15,661 nucleotides of DNA, taken from contig JBOHNM010000098.1 of the NCBI GenBank assembly GCA_050730675.1, forward strand, positions 1-15,661, in the 5' to 3' direction. Both the position numbers and the translations under genes were made by a program. The notes below the pieces were generated by a model. The model was not told the origin of the DNA, searched no databases, and was given only the letters and a program-made list of their open reading frames with translations. Below, piece by piece: positions 15,515-15,661 of this stretch; the stretch's first letter is position 1, and the number at the start of each line of letters is the position of its first letter. Origin of the DNA: JBOHNM01 sp050730675. Lineage in GTDB: Bacteria > Planctomycetota > Phycisphaerae > Phycisphaerales > UBA1924.

Positions 15515-15661
15515 CTACGGCGACGGGTCACCCATCGCCTCCCAGGCCATCATCTTCGTCCCGTGCCACGTCATCCGGGCCGGGTCCATCTTCGCATACG
15601 TCCCCGCGTGTCCATCGAAGAACGCCAAGTTGCTCGCCCCGTCGTGCGGTCGCTCCTCTCC
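15515..15661 (-). CDS. C-terminal end of an H-X9-DG (DUF1559, pseudopilin-like) protein, cut by the window edge
   Basis: Minus-strand frame of 48 residues plus TAG (stop at 15515-15517), open to the right edge and so lacking its N-terminus. It contains HDGASNLAFFDGH, an exact H-X9-DG motif: His, nine residues, Asp-Gly. It is followed by AGTYAKMDPARMTWHG and ends KMMAWEAMGDPSP. In planctomycetes this motif marks the C-terminus of abundant proteins that begin with a type IV pilin-like prepilin signal (DUF1559 group). Their exact role is not settled; many are thought to be exported pseudopilins. The N-terminal prepilin signal should lie within about 1 kb right of the window. Confidence 0.85.
   Translation of the reverse strand, partial: GEERPHDGASNLAFFDGHAGTYAKMDPARMTWHGTKMMAWEAMGDPSP

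Overview
The window looks like a chromosomal segment from a high-GC planctomycete, most likely class Phycisphaerae. Three protein signatures support this. First, three tandem membrane proteins end in a CxxCGYxLxGL-x(n)-CPECG zinc ribbon. Second, a secreted protein carries tandem IADxxxLGG...DGxLTxDDxxxxLGxFF repeats at its C-terminus. Third, a protein cut by the right edge ends in an exact H-X9-DG motif typical of planctomycete pseudopilin-like (DUF1559) proteins. All of this is recognition by eye; no search was run.

Layout. Positions 1-364 hold no convincing gene. Positions 365-2100 hold three tandem, overlapping paralogues of a two-helix membrane protein with a C-terminal zinc ribbon; the middle one is frameshifted. 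Positions 2368-4362 encode biosynthetic arginine decarboxylase (speA), followed by a 300-bp gap packed with small repeats and hairpins. Positions 4721-7388 are a compact three-gene operon of visibly lower GC: a small 80-aa protein, a 756-aa SMC/Rad50-like ABC ATPase with an unusual C-terminal extension, and a 57-aa zinc-ribbon protein that starts the base after the ATPase stop. This cassette looks horizontally acquired and is the best candidate for an undescribed system, plausibly anti-phage or DNA-conflict. Next to it, 7449-7658 is an exact 210-bp array of ten 21-bp units.

From 8148 onward the sequence returns to high-GC core style: a Fn3-like protein (8148-8843), a protein of unknown function with a histone-H1-like basic tail (9072-10526), a class III fructose-1,6-bisphosphatase (10611-12602), a YaeI-like calcineurin-type phosphoesterase with a His-Pro microsatellite (12737-13645), and the secreted repeat protein (13741-14418). 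A lipoprotein (14434-15423) and the H-X9-DG protein (15515 to the edge) lie on the minus strand, convergent with the rest.

A dispersed 40-60 bp repeat built on TTCACCACAG...CACAGAG occurs three times in the same orientation, each time between genes. The genes do not form one pathway. The only clear operons are the paralogue cluster and the ATPase cassette.
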